A DNA stretch of 39,073 nucleotides from JBEICQ01 sp040383885 (GCA_040383885.1 JBEICQ010000009.1:1-39073), one strand, 5' to 3'. Shown: positions 23,646 through 32,451, counted from the stretch's first letter. A program made the numbers and translations. Notes: generated by a model not told the origin, from the letters alone.

Positions 23646-25418
23646 CTACATCCTCTCCGGCACTGCAATGCCCAGCAGAGAGAAGCCTTTTTTGATGACC
23701 ATGCCTGTATAGGCCGACAAACAGAGCCTGAACATTTTCAGGGATGCATCGCTCTCGCGCATCACCGGAAAATCATGGTAAAAATGATTGTACTCTTTTG
23801 CTACTTCGTACACATAATTCGCCAGATGACCCGGGTTGTAGTGGTGTGCAGCATCGTGTATCACCTCACTGTATTCGGCAAGCAATACCAATAAATTCTT
23901 TTCCCTTTCGCTCATCTTGATGTCGCCCGAAATGCCCGAAAAAGAAAATTCAGCCTTACGCAAAAGTGAGCAGATACGGGCATGCGTGTATTGCACAAAA
24001 GGTCCCGTATTACCCTGAAAATCGATGCTCTCTTTTGGATCAAACAGCATTTTTTTACGCGGATCCACTTTTAACAGATAATATTTTATTGCACCCAAAC
24101 CAATGGTTTCATAGAGCGCCCGGCATTCGCTTTCACTCAGTCCCTCCGTCTTGCCCAGTTGCGTGGTAATCTCTTTGGAAGTGTTTACCATTTCTTCCAT
24201 CAAATCGTCGGCATCCACCACCGTTCCCTCACGGCTTTTCATCTTGCCTTCCGGCAATTCCACCATGCCATACGAAAGGTGAAAAAGTTTTTCTGCCCAG
24301 GCATAGCCCAGTTTACAAAGCATCTTAAACAACACTTTAAAATGATAATCCTGCTCATTGCCCACTACATAAATCATGCGGGCAAAATGGTAATCATGCT
24401 GCCTTTCTAATGCCGTACCCAAATCCTGAGTGATGTATACAGAAGTGCCATCACTGCGCTGTACAATTTTTTTGTCCATTCCCTCAGCACTCAAATCCAT
24501 CCACACTGAACCATCGCTTTCCTTGTAAAAAACCTGCTGTGCAAGTCCGTCCTGCACCACTTTTTTACCGAGCAGGTAGGTCTGGGATTCGTAATACAAC
24601 TTATCAAAATCCACTCCCATACGCTTATAGGTTTGGGCAAACCCATCATACACCCACCGGTTCATGGTACGCCACAACGATACCACTTCCTCTTCTCCTG
24701 CTTCCCATCTTCTGAGCAGTTCTTTGGCTTCCAGCATCACAGGTGCGTTTGCCTCTGCCCATTCTTTTTCTTTTCCGCTGCTGACAAGTGCTGTTACTTC
24801 GGCCTTGTACATGGCGTCAAAAGCCACATAAAAATGTCCCACCAGGTGATCGCCTTTCATCTGCATGGCTGCAGGTGTAGCCTCATTTCCTTTTCGCATG
24901 TAAGCCACCATGCTTTTACAGATGTGGATGCCGCGGTCGTTAATCACGCTTACTTTTTTTACATCAAACCCGGCCTCCTGTAACAAGGCCGCCACCGACC
25001 ATCCCAGCAGGTTGTTGCGCAGATGTCCGAGGTGCAGCGGCTTGTTTGTGTTGGGAGAAGAGTATTCTACAAGGACCGTTTCACCCACAGATGGAAATGT
25101 TGCAAGTTGCTGCGTGTTGAGGATTTCCGCCATGTGATGGAGGTACACGGCATCCTGCAATTCCAGGTTTAAAAAACCTTTTACCACATTAAAATCCAGG
25201 ATGCGCGCATCCGCTTTTTTGAGGTAATCTCCCAGCATCGTCGCGGTTTTTTCGGGGGACTGCCCGGAGGCTTTTGTATATGGGAATACCACCAGTGTTT
25301 TCTGTCCCTTAAATTCCTTTCGCGTTTTTTGGAGCAAAATATCCTTTGGAGCAACAGAAATGGAAAACAACCCGGATAGCGCCTGGGCAATAAGTTCTGA
25401 GAGAAATGAATCAGGCAT
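23646..25418 (-). CDS. argS: Arginyl-tRNA synthetase
   Basis: This class I synthetase charges tRNA-Arg. From the ATG at 25418 it has 590 residues, normal for the family. The HIGH signature appears as PLHLGHLRNN and the KMSKS loop as MKSREGTVV, the usual degenerate form in ArgRS. The N-terminal Add-1 domain and the C-terminal DALR anticodon-binding domain (FVQYTHARICSLLRKAEF, then YEVAKEYNHFYHDFPV) are complete. A TTG two codons upstream is less likely as the start. The gap to the arginase stop is only six bases, so arginase and argS are co-transcribed, an unusual partnership of an arginine-using synthetase with an arginine-degrading enzyme. Confidence 0.95.
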   Translation of the reverse strand: MPDSFLSELIAQALSGLFSISVAPKDILLQKTRKEFKGQKTLVVFPYTKASGQSPEKTATMLGDYLKKADARILDFNVVKGFLNLELQDAVYLHHMAEILNTQQLATFPSVGETVLVEYSSPNTNKPLHLGHLRNNLLGWSVAALLQEAGFDVKKVSVINDRGIHICKSMVAYMRKGNEATPAAMQMKGDHLVGHFYVAFDAMYKAEVTALVSSGKEKEWAEANAPVMLEAKELLRRWEAGEEEVVSLWRTMNRWVYDGFAQTYKRMGVDFDKLYYESQTYLLGKKVVQDGLAQQVFYKESDGSVWMDLSAEGMDKKIVQRSDGTSVYITQDLGTALERQHDYHFARMIYVVGNEQDYHFKVLFKMLCKLGYAWAEKLFHLSYGMVELPEGKMKSREGTVVDADDLMEEMVNTSKEITTQLGKTEGLSESECRALYETIGLGAIKYYLLKVDPRKKMLFDPKESIDFQGNTGPFVQYTHARICSLLRKAEFSFSGISGDIKMSEREKNLLVLLAEYSEVIHDAAHHYNPGHLANYVYEVAKEYNHFYHDFPVMRESDASLKMFRLCLSAYTGMVIKKGFSLLGIAVPERM

Positions 25419-25424
25419 GAACAA

Positions 25425-26375
25425 TCAATAGGTAAGTTGGCTAATGGCTTTCTGAAGGATCTCAAAAGTATTTTCGGCCATCAGGTTTTCTTTGTCAAGG
25501 GTGGGATTCACCTCACAAATTTCGAAACAGCACACTTTTTCGTTTTGCAGGAGCCGCACAATCAGCGAGCCGGCCTCTTTTTCGGTAATGCCATTCCGCA
25601 CAGGTGTTCCCGTGCCCTTGGAGATGGAAGAATCCATGCTGTCTACATCAAACGACACATAAATAAGGTTGCAGTTTGAGAGATGCGACAGGGCATCCCT
25701 GGCTATCTTTTCTACTCCGTTTTTGCGCACTTCATTGGTAGAAAACACTTTTACTTTATGCTTTTTGAGCAGAAAAGATTCTTCCGGTTCCACATCCCTG
25801 AGACCAATGTAAACCAGGTCGCGGTAAGAAATTTTAGGCGAAACACCTCCTACTTTTTTGAGTTTAATCCACATGTCGAGGGTGTCTTTATCAGGTTTGT
25901 TGATGCGGTTGGCGATGTTGTCTTCTGCCAAAGACACGCTCAATGGCATTCCATGCACATTGCCTGTTGGGGTGGTATAAGGCGAATGCAGGTCGGCATG
26001 GGCATCAATCCAAATTACTCCCAGTCTTTGCTTTGGGAAGGCTGCCTTGATGCCGGCAATGGTGCCACCCGCAGTGGAATGGTCGCCGGCAAGCACCACC
26101 GGAAAGATCTTTTTCTTGAGCGTATCGCTCACTTCTGCACACAATTTCTCATAAATGGAGAGAATGCCTTTGATACGCTTGGCATAAGAAATGCCTGTGG
26201 ATTCAAAAAGAAGTCGGTTCTCATGGGGGATCTCCACAGAAGGAATCTGGTTAAAAAGCAGGCTGCCATAGTCGAGTGCGGCAATTTTAATGGCATCCAC
26301 ACCCAGACTTGCGCCCCTTGTACCGGCACCTATCTCTGATTTAATCTCTATAAACTTGAGTTTCTTCATACTCAT
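25425..26375 (-). CDS. Arginase family protein
   Basis: The 316-residue ureohydrolase would split arginine into ornithine and urea using two manganese ions. Metal-ligand motifs are all present: AGDHSTAGG, WIDAHADLHS (DxHxD) and VSFDVDSMDSS (DxD). The N-terminal FIEIKSEIGAGTRGASLGVDAI and the GNVHGMPLS segment fit true arginase-type enzymes, though agmatinase or formiminoglutamase cannot be fully excluded without a search. The start could be 26375 or 26369 (MKKLKF). It is the first gene of an operon with argS and faces arginine decarboxylase across an 80-base intergenic region with a symmetric promoter palindrome. It therefore competes for the same arginine pool as the divergent gene. Confidence 0.88.
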   Translation of the reverse strand: MSMKKLKFIEIKSEIGAGTRGASLGVDAIKIAALDYGSLLFNQIPSVEIPHENRLLFESTGISYAKRIKGILSIYEKLCAEVSDTLKKKIFPVVLAGDHSTAGGTIAGIKAAFPKQRLGVIWIDAHADLHSPYTTPTGNVHGMPLSVSLAEDNIANRINKPDKDTLDMWIKLKKVGGVSPKISYRDLVYIGLRDVEPEESFLLKKHKVKVFSTNEVRKNGVEKIARDALSHLSNCNLIYVSFDVDSMDSSISKGTGTPVRNGITEKEAGSLIVRLLQNEKVCCFEICEVNPTLDKENLMAENTFEILQKAISQLTY

Positions 26376-26392
26376 TTTTCGTTTTGTTTTTA

Positions 26393-26411
26393 AAAGTAAG
26401 TCACTTACTTT
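26393..26411. promoter_or_regulatory. Symmetric promoter/operator between arginase and arginine decarboxylase
   Basis: This is a perfect 9-base inverted repeat about one base, AAAGTAAGT-C-ACTTACTTT. Each arm forms an outward-facing -7-like box: TTACTTTGC (26405-26413) for arginine decarboxylase, with a TTTG 18 bases upstream at 26383-26386, and TTACTTT on the minus strand for arginase. One DNA-binding dimer here could control both directions. Confidence 0.5.
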
Positions 26412-26454
26412 GCATCGTTTTCACCAATCCGCACTCGTTAGTTTGAAAAAAGCA

Positions 26455-27846
26455 ATGCAAAGCAAGTACATTGATCTAATCAATCAATCGTTTGATTTCC
26501 CGCAGGAGGAATTCAAGGTAAGTAACAATGAACTGTATTTCAATGATATACCACTTATGGATATCATCAAGCAATACGGCACTCCGGTAAAAATCACCTA
26601 CCTGCCCAAGATCAGCCAGCAGATTCAAAAGGCCAAGCGCTTTTTTAATGTAGCCATTGCCAAAGCAGATTACCGCGGAAACTATACCTATTGTTACTGT
26701 ACCAAAAGTTCGCACTTCCGGTTTGTGCTCGAAGAGGCTTTAAAGAACGATATCCACCTGGAAACTTCTTCGGCCTTTGATATTCCTATCATCAAAAGCC
26801 TGCACCAGGAAGGACTGGTGAACAAAGATACTTACATAATCTGTAACGGCTACAAACGCCCGCTCTACACGCAGTACATTGCCGAGCTCATCAACGAGGG
26901 TTTTAAAAATTGTATTCCAATCCTCGACAATAAAAATGAACTTCAAACCTACCAGCGCGTCATCCGCGGAAAATTTTCTCTCGGCATTCGCATTGCTGCG
27001 CAGGAAGAGCCCGACAACGAGTTTTATACCTCTCGATTAGGAATTAACTACAAAGACATTCGCAGCTTTTACATCGACCACATCAAGGGCCATCCCAAGA
27101 TGGAATTAAAAATGCTGCACTTTTTTATCAATACGGGTATTCGCGACACAACCTATTACTGGAGCGAACTTACCAAGTGTATCAATGTGTATTGTCAGCT
27201 CAAAAAAATCTGTCCCACCCTCGATTCTCTCGATATTGGCGGAGGCTTGCCCATCAAAACCTCTCTGGCCTTTAATTACGACTACGAGTATATGATTGAG
27301 CAGATTGTGCAACACATCAAAAATGTATGTGCAGAAAATGATGCCGTTGAACCACACATTTTTACCGAGTTTGGCAGTTATACCGTAGGCGAAAGCGGAG
27401 CGGTGCTGTATTCTGTGGTAGATCAGAAACACCAGAACGACAATGAGATCTGGAACATGATCGACAGCAGTTTCATCACTACCCTGCCCGATACATGGGG
27501 CATCAAACAAAAGTTTGTTTTGCTTGCAGTAAACAACTGGAACCAGGACTACGAGCGTGTAAACCTGGGCGGACTCACCTGCGACGGAGAAGACTATTAC
27601 AATACCGAGAGTGAAGACAATCAAATCTTTTTGCCCAAGCTGGTAAAAGGCGATACGCAGTACTTGGGTTTTTTCCATACCGGCGCTTATCAGGAGAGCA
27701 TTGGCGGATATGGTGGTATTCAGCATTGTTTGATACCGGCACCAAAGCATGTGATCATCGACAGAGACAAAGATGGCGAATACAGCACACGATTGTTTGC
27801 CAAAGAGCAGAGCTATAAAAGCATGCTCAAGATATTAGGCTTTTAG
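26455..27846 (+). CDS. speA: Arginine decarboxylase (PLP fold type III, short Bacteroidota form)
   Basis: The enzyme converts arginine to agmatine and CO2 as the first step of the agmatine route to polyamines. From the ATG at 26455 it has 463 residues, shorter than the about 630-residue E. coli SpeA but usual in Bacteroidota. The PLP lysine should be K84 in YCYCTKSSHF. Further on are HLETSSAFDI, LDIGGGLP (glycine loop), FTEFGSYTVGESGA and, near the end, FHTGAYQESIGGYGG, which supplies active-site residues. The frame extends upstream without similarity, so the ATG just after the promoter was chosen. It is divergent from arginase-argS, and a small hairpin at 27868-27881 may end its transcript. 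Confidence 0.9.
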   Translation: MQSKYIDLINQSFDFPQEEFKVSNNELYFNDIPLMDIIKQYGTPVKITYLPKISQQIQKAKRFFNVAIAKADYRGNYTYCYCTKSSHFRFVLEEALKNDIHLETSSAFDIPIIKSLHQEGLVNKDTYIICNGYKRPLYTQYIAELINEGFKNCIPILDNKNELQTYQRVIRGKFSLGIRIAAQEEPDNEFYTSRLGINYKDIRSFYIDHIKGHPKMELKMLHFFINTGIRDTTYYWSELTKCINVYCQLKKICPTLDSLDIGGGLPIKTSLAFNYDYEYMIEQIVQHIKNVCAENDAVEPHIFTEFGSYTVGESGAVLYSVVDQKHQNDNEIWNMIDSSFITTLPDTWGIKQKFVLLAVNNWNQDYERVNLGGLTCDGEDYYNTESEDNQIFLPKLVKGDTQYLGFFHTGAYQESIGGYGGIQHCLIPAPKHVIIDRDKDGEYSTRLFAKEQSYKSMLKILGF

Positions 27847-27867
27847 GTTCCATCTTTACCGGAGCAG

Positions 27868-27895
27868 ACCTGCACGCAGGTTTTGCCTTTCTTTT
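27868..27895 (+). terminator. Candidate terminator of arginine decarboxylase
   Basis: The short hairpin ACCTGC-AC-GCAGGT (27868-27881) is followed by a T-rich tract, TTTGCCTTTCTTTT. It starts 22 bases after the stop. The stem is short, so confidence is limited. Confidence 0.4.
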
Positions 27896-27945
27896 GCACT
27901 TGAGACAAAGCGCGGGTGGTCTTCAGAAAAAATGCCGTCCATTAG

Positions 27946-29337
27946 TCAGGAAAGTGTGGGAAAAAGACTGTATTTACTCAGGCTGATTTTAAAGAGATAT
28001 CCTGGTTTTTCTTCGAGACTTTTAATGATAAAAAGGGTATTGTTTCCCGGCTCCTTCAATGGAAGCAAATCCGGAAGTTCGGCTGGATTTTCGAGTACAT
28101 CAAGCGATGCCCTGCGCATGCTTACCATGCGGTGATTTCCGGCTCTGAGGAGCCAGATCTCTCCGGCTGAAGCAGGGTACACCAACACAAAATCATCATC
28201 ATTAAAAAGCAAGCGTCTTAAGAGGGCACTTGCCCTTCTGTTATAGGTATCGGCCACTTCTTCTCCGGTGCATGCACCCAAACAGGCGTGTACCATTTTG
28301 CGGAAACAGGCTTGTCCGGGATCATTCACTCCGCAGTATGCGCCGCATAAAGAATAGGTATTGATGTAAGTATCCATTTGCAGCGATGCTTTTTGGGCGG
28401 AGGAATATCCTGCCAGAATGGTTTGTGCATCCTGAGGAATACGGGTGATGTCAAATTTCAGGTATCCTTCTTTTGTCATTTCAGAAACCAGGTAAGAGCG
28501 GTTAGAAGGTTTTTTTCCGGACACATTAAAGCGCGGCATCAGGCGGGCAATCTCCATACTTTCCATCACCAGTGACATAGGTTCACTGTGCAATACATGT
28601 GTGTGTACATGCACAATCTGCCTTGCCATTTCCCTGGCTTTTTTTGTATTTGTCCCTGCAAAATGCGTTTTCACTCGCTGTCGGATATTTTTGGCTTTGC
28701 CCACATAAATTACCTCTCCCAGGTCATTTTCCAGGTAGTAAATACCACTTTCTTCGGGCAAATCACTCACTATCTCCGGCATGGCATCATTCGTTTGCAG
28801 GCTGATGGTTTTTTTGGCCAGTGCTGTTGTTGCTTGCTTAAAATCGGGAGCACGAAGCAACCTGTCAAAAAGAATAGCAGTTGCCTCCGCATCACCCAGG
28901 GCTCGGTGTCGGTCCATGATTTCAATACCCAGGCTGCGGCAGAGATTACCCAGGCTGTAAGAAGGCAATCCGGGTACCAGGCGGCGGCTTAACTTAACGG
29001 TACAAATCAATTCACGGCGGTACTGATAGCCCAGTCTGGCAAACTCTTCCCTGATAAAACCAAAATCAAAATTGACATTGTGAGCCACAAAGATTTTGTC
29101 TTCAGTAAGCTTTACTATTTCTGCCGCCACCTCAAAAAACCTCGGTGCATTTGCCACCATGCTGTCAGTAATTCCTGTAAAACTTTGGATATAGGGCGGA
29201 ATGGGTATTTCGGGATTGATCAGGGTAGAGAATTTTTGGGTAATTGACATCCCGTCATGAACGATGATGGCTACCTCGGTAATCCTTCCCGAGCGGGCAT
29301 TCCCTCCTGTGGTTTCTATGTCAATGACGGCGTACAA
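27946..29337 (-). CDS. DnaQ-like exonuclease fused to a GIY-YIG (Cho/UvrC-type) nuclease domain
   Basis: The protein has 463 residues. Residues 1-165 are a DEDDh 3'-5' exonuclease as in the polymerase III epsilon subunit: VIDIETTGG (D6, E8), HNVNFDFGFI (D91) and HRALGDAEAT (H144, D149). Residues about 190-275 are a GIY-YIG endonuclease (ESGIYYLENDLGEVIYVGKAKNIRQRVKTHF in shorter blocks) like the N-terminus of UvrC or Cho. A further 180 residues with CGAYCGVND and CLGACTGEE cysteines resemble the UvrC middle region, but the UvrC second nuclease and HhH domains are missing. Such DnaQ-Cho fusions occur in Bacteroidota and Actinobacteria and probably act in nucleotide excision repair. The start is TTG at 29337; no ATG is in frame upstream before unrelated sequence. 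Confidence 0.88.
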   Translation of the reverse strand: MYAVIDIETTGGNARSGRITEVAIIVHDGMSITQKFSTLINPEIPIPPYIQSFTGITDSMVANAPRFFEVAAEIVKLTEDKIFVAHNVNFDFGFIREEFARLGYQYRRELICTVKLSRRLVPGLPSYSLGNLCRSLGIEIMDRHRALGDAEATAILFDRLLRAPDFKQATTALAKKTISLQTNDAMPEIVSDLPEESGIYYLENDLGEVIYVGKAKNIRQRVKTHFAGTNTKKAREMARQIVHVHTHVLHSEPMSLVMESMEIARLMPRFNVSGKKPSNRSYLVSEMTKEGYLKFDITRIPQDAQTILAGYSSAQKASLQMDTYINTYSLCGAYCGVNDPGQACFRKMVHACLGACTGEEVADTYNRRASALLRRLLFNDDDFVLVYPASAGEIWLLRAGNHRMVSMRRASLDVLENPAELPDLLPLKEPGNNTLFIIKSLEEKPGYLFKISLSKYSLFPTLS

Positions 29338-29419
29338 TTCTTTGGGAAAAGGAAAAGTTTTTTTGAACCCTTCAATCAGGGATAAATGTATATATTAGCC
29401 AACAACAAGTATACACAAC

Positions 29420-30871
29420 ATGTCGAACATCTGGGCAAAAAAATCCATCTCGCGTATCATGAGCGATTCCGACTCTGAAACGCACGGCCTCAAAAGAAAT
29501 CTGGGAAGTTTCAATCTGATCATGCTTGGCATCGGTGCCATCATCGGGGCGGGTTTGTTCGTAAGAACTGCCGCTGCAGCGGGTGCGCATGCCGGACCGG
29601 CCGTTACCCTATCATTTGCCATTGCTGCTCTCGGTTGCGCATTTGCAGGTCTCTGTTATGCTGAGTTTGCTTCCATCATTCCTATTGCCGGCAGTGCCTA
29701 TACTTATGCATACGCCACCGTTGGTGAGCTTGTGGCATGGATCATTGGTTGGGCGCTGGTGCTTGAGTACGCGCTTGGTGCGGCTACGGTGTCGATTGCA
29801 TGGAGTGAATACCTCAACAAGCTGCTGGGAGGCGCTATCCCCTACGAGTTATGTCATTCGCCTTTTGAACAGGCAGGTGGTATGCATGGTCTTGTAAACC
29901 TGCCGGCTTTGTTTATCCTTTTGTTGATGACCGGACTGCTCATCCGCGGTACAAGCGAATCGGCTTTTGTAAATGCCATCATCGTGTTTGTGAAAGTAGC
30001 CATCGTTTTAATCTTTATCGCAGTTGGCTGGGGCTTTATCAATCCTGCCAATCACGAGCCTTATGTGATTCCTGCCAACATGGAGGGATACGAACCATTC
30101 TGGAACCATGGATGGCCGGGTGTGCTCACAGGTGCAGCCATTGTATTCTTTGCCTTTATTGGTTTTGATGCAGTGAGTACCGCCGCACAGGAGGCAAAAA
30201 ATCCCCAGAGAGACATGCCCATTGGCATCCTGGGTTCGCTTGTCATTTGTACCATTCTTTACATCCTCTTCAGCCATGTGCTCACAGGTGTAGCAGACTT
30301 CAGGGAATTTAACGACAGTACCAAAGGCAAAGAAGCTTCTGTTGCTTATGCCATCTCTACCTATATGGAAGGATATGGCTGGCTGGCAACAGCGGTGACC
30401 ATCGCCATCCTTGCAGGATTTTCCTCAGTGATCCTGGTAATGCTCATGGGACAATCGAGGGTTTTTTACACCATGTCCAAGGATGGATTGCTCCCAAAAA
30501 TGTTTTCGCAGTTGCATCCCACATTTGCGACTCCCTACAAATCAAATCTCATTCTGTTTCTATTTGTAGGTGTTTTTGGCGGATTTATACCGGGAAGCGT
30601 AGCAGGCGATCTTACCAGTATCGGTACCCTCTTTGCATTTGTGTTGGTATGCCTGGGCGTTATTTTGCTGCGTAAGGCAGAACCCGATTTGAAGCGTCCA
30701 TTTAAAACGCCGCTGGTACCCCTGGTTCCTATCCTTGGCATGCTGGTTTGTGCTGCCATGATTTTTTCACTGCCTACAGGAACACAACTCAGCGCCCTTT
30801 TCTGGATGGTTATTGGCATTGTTATTTACTTTACCTACAGCGTAAAAAACAGCAAACTTTCTGCCCGTTAA
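29420..30871 (+). CDS. APC superfamily amino acid permease (cationic amino acid transporter-like)
   Basis: The 483-residue integral membrane protein has about 12-14 helices. The first helix carries the APC signature NLIMLGIGAIIGAGLFV (about 32-48), followed by GPAVTLSFAIAALGCAFAGLCYAEFA in the second and third helices, and FFAFIGFDAVSTAAQEAKNPQRDMP (about 235-259), the family's conserved cytoplasmic loop. These features place it with CAT/YfnA-type importers. The substrate could be a basic amino acid such as arginine, which would suit the neighbouring arginine genes, but that is inference. It is divergent from the DnaQ-GIY-YIG gene and runs with one base of separation into the acetyltransferase gene. 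The -7 region may be TATATTAG just upstream. Confidence 0.87.
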   Translation: MSNIWAKKSISRIMSDSDSETHGLKRNLGSFNLIMLGIGAIIGAGLFVRTAAAAGAHAGPAVTLSFAIAALGCAFAGLCYAEFASIIPIAGSAYTYAYATVGELVAWIIGWALVLEYALGAATVSIAWSEYLNKLLGGAIPYELCHSPFEQAGGMHGLVNLPALFILLLMTGLLIRGTSESAFVNAIIVFVKVAIVLIFIAVGWGFINPANHEPYVIPANMEGYEPFWNHGWPGVLTGAAIVFFAFIGFDAVSTAAQEAKNPQRDMPIGILGSLVICTILYILFSHVLTGVADFREFNDSTKGKEASVAYAISTYMEGYGWLATAVTIAILAGFSSVILVMLMGQSRVFYTMSKDGLLPKMFSQLHPTFATPYKSNLILFLFVGVFGGFIPGSVAGDLTSIGTLFAFVLVCLGVILLRKAEPDLKRPFKTPLVPLVPILGMLVCAAMIFSLPTGTQLSALFWMVIGIVIYFTYSVKNSKLSAR

Positions 30872-30872
30872 C

Positions 30873-31430
30873 ATGCCCCATACAAGGCTGGATTTATTTA
30901 AAAACCCTGAGTATGATCCCGGTGCTGCCTGGCCAAAAAGAATGCTTTGGTTCTATGTAAACGCATGTTTTTTTAAGTCCTCACTCCTGCCCTTTTCTTC
31001 TTTTAAAAGGTTCTTGCTTCGTTCCTTTGGAGCACAGATCGGAAAAGGTGTGGTCATCAAACCCTGTGTAAACATCAAATATCCCTGGAAGCTTCGTGTA
31101 GGTAACTATTGCTGGATTGGTGAGAATGTTTGGATTGACAACCTGGATGAGGTGATCCTGCATCAGCATGTATGTATATCTCAGGGCGCGTTTTTACTTT
31201 GCGGAAACCACAACTATAAAAAACCCGGATTTGATCTTGTAACAGCTCCCATCACTCTGGAGAACGGAGCATGGGCGGGCGCAAAAACGGTGATTTGTCC
31301 GGGGGTAACCCTGCATACTGAGAGCGTGCTGACAGCAGGCTCTGTTGCCACAAAATCACTGGATGCATTCGGTATTTATGCAGGTCATCCGGCTGTAAAA
31401 CTGCGAGACAGAATCATTGGGGAGCCATGA
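30873..31430 (+). CDS. WcaF-like hexapeptide-repeat acetyltransferase
   Basis: This 185-residue left-handed beta-helix acyltransferase resembles the colanic-acid acetyltransferase WcaF. Hexapeptide repeats run through VGNYCWIGENVWIDNLDEVIL (about 76-96, in part) and AGAKTVICPGVTLHTESVLTAGSVATKSL, with the probable catalytic His in GNHNYKK (112-118). It would use acetyl-CoA to modify a surface polysaccharide. The start is one base after the permease stop, and its end overlaps the glycosyltransferase gene by four bases. There are no other capsule genes in the window, so this may be a small orphan pair or the remainder of a polysaccharide locus. Confidence 0.85.
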   Translation: MPHTRLDLFKNPEYDPGAAWPKRMLWFYVNACFFKSSLLPFSSFKRFLLRSFGAQIGKGVVIKPCVNIKYPWKLRVGNYCWIGENVWIDNLDEVILHQHVCISQGAFLLCGNHNYKKPGFDLVTAPITLENGAWAGAKTVICPGVTLHTESVLTAGSVATKSLDAFGIYAGHPAVKLRDRIIGEP

Positions 31431-32182
31431 AAGTAAGCATCATTACGGTTACTTGGAACAGCGAAGAGACGCTGGAGGATACCATTCGTTCGGTAATATC
31501 CCAAACTTATCAGGACATCGAATTCATTGTTGTTGATGGGCTGTCAACAGACAATACCAAAGCCATCATCGAAAAATACAGAAACCACATTTCGGTATTT
31601 GTATCCGAAAAAGACAGAGGCATTTACGATGCCATCAACAAAGGAATTGCTTTGGCAAAGGGTGAGATTATTGCCATCCTGCACTCTGATGATATGTATT
31701 ATGATGCACATGTAATCAGCGAGGTAGTATCCACGATGACTAATACAGAAACAGATGCCTGTTACGGCAACCTGGTTTATGTAGATCGCAAGAACACCTC
31801 AAAAGTGCTGAGGTTCTGGCATTCCGGTGCATATCGAAAAAATCTTTTCCTCAAGGGCTGGATGCCTCCACACCCTGCCTTTTTCATCAAAAAATGGTGT
31901 TACGAGCGGTATGGGACTTACACACTCGATTTAAAATCTTCGGGAGATTATGAATTGATGCTACGAATGTTGCATAAAAATGGTGTGAGCGTTTCGTATA
32001 TCAACAAGGTACTTGTGAAGATGAGAGCCGGAGGCACCAGTAATGTTACCCTTAAAAACAGAATCAGGGGCAACAGGGAAGATTATAAAGCCTGGGAAAT
32101 GAATGGGCTCAAGCCGGGGATGTTTACACTAATCAGAAAACCTTTGTCGAAACTCAGGCAATATCTGCAGCGTCCCGCTTGA
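31427..32182 (+). CDS. Family 2 glycosyltransferase
   Basis: The 251-residue GT-A enzyme begins MKVSIITVTWNSEETLEDTIRSV, the usual GT2 start. It has the nucleotide-binding VVDGLSTDNT (36-45), EKDRGIYDAINKGI typical of WcaA/PGL-like transferases, and the metal motif LHSDDMYYD (DxD-like). The C-terminal part SSGDYELMLRM carries the likely catalytic base ED/GD segment. It would add a sugar from a nucleotide donor to an envelope glycan. It overlaps the WcaF-like gene by ATGA, so the two act in the same pathway. No transmembrane segment is evident. Donor and acceptor are unknown. Confidence 0.88.
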   Translation: MKVSIITVTWNSEETLEDTIRSVISQTYQDIEFIVVDGLSTDNTKAIIEKYRNHISVFVSEKDRGIYDAINKGIALAKGEIIAILHSDDMYYDAHVISEVVSTMTNTETDACYGNLVYVDRKNTSKVLRFWHSGAYRKNLFLKGWMPPHPAFFIKKWCYERYGTYTLDLKSSGDYELMLRMLHKNGVSVSYINKVLVKMRAGGTSNVTLKNRIRGNREDYKAWEMNGLKPGMFTLIRKPLSKLRQYLQRPA

Positions 32183-32210
32183 GAAAAAAACCTGTACTCT
32201 GTTTGGATGA

Positions 32211-32246
32211 AATAAACAAAAAAAAATCCGGCATGTACATGCCGGA
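32211..32246 (-). terminator. Rho-independent terminator of the THX gene
   Basis: A perfect palindrome with ten-base arms (TCCGGCATGT, 32227-32236, and its complement to 32246) is followed on the minus strand by a long T-rich run (32226-32211). It begins 26 bases past the THX stop. On the plus strand no T-run follows, so it acts leftward only. Confidence 0.8.
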
Positions 32247-32272
32247 GATAGTCATCCCTGATGATGCTTGGA

Positions 32273-32434
32273 TCAGGATTTTTTCTTGGATGCTTTCTTG
32301 GCAGGCTCAGCTGCGGGTGCTACAGCGGCTGCGGTGTTGGCAGTGATTTTTGTTTGCTTGCGTGCCCTGCGGCTCAAGCCAAAACTTCCGGCATTGATTT
32401 TGCCTTTTTTGGATTTGATGTCTCCTTTTCCCAT
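32273..32434 (-). CDS. 30S ribosomal protein THX-like
   Basis: This 53-residue basic protein starts MGKGDIKSKKGKINAGSFG, matching the MGKGDxKxxxGKIxxGSxG signature of ribosomal protein THX (bS31) as found in Bacteroidota. THX sits in the head of the small subunit. The core is followed by SRRARKQTK and an Ala/Pro/Lys-rich tail (AAAVAPAAEPAKKASKKKS), longer than in Thermus THX. A longer in-frame start (32464) would add MFIFASKKFT, but the family begins at MGKGD and the -7 box lies between. The gene is monocistronic with a strong terminator. It falls just after the peroxidase gene. Confidence 0.85.
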   Translation of the reverse strand: MGKGDIKSKKGKINAGSFGLSRRARKQTKITANTAAAVAPAAEPAKKASKKKS

Positions 32435-32451
32435 GGTGAATTTCTTTGAGG

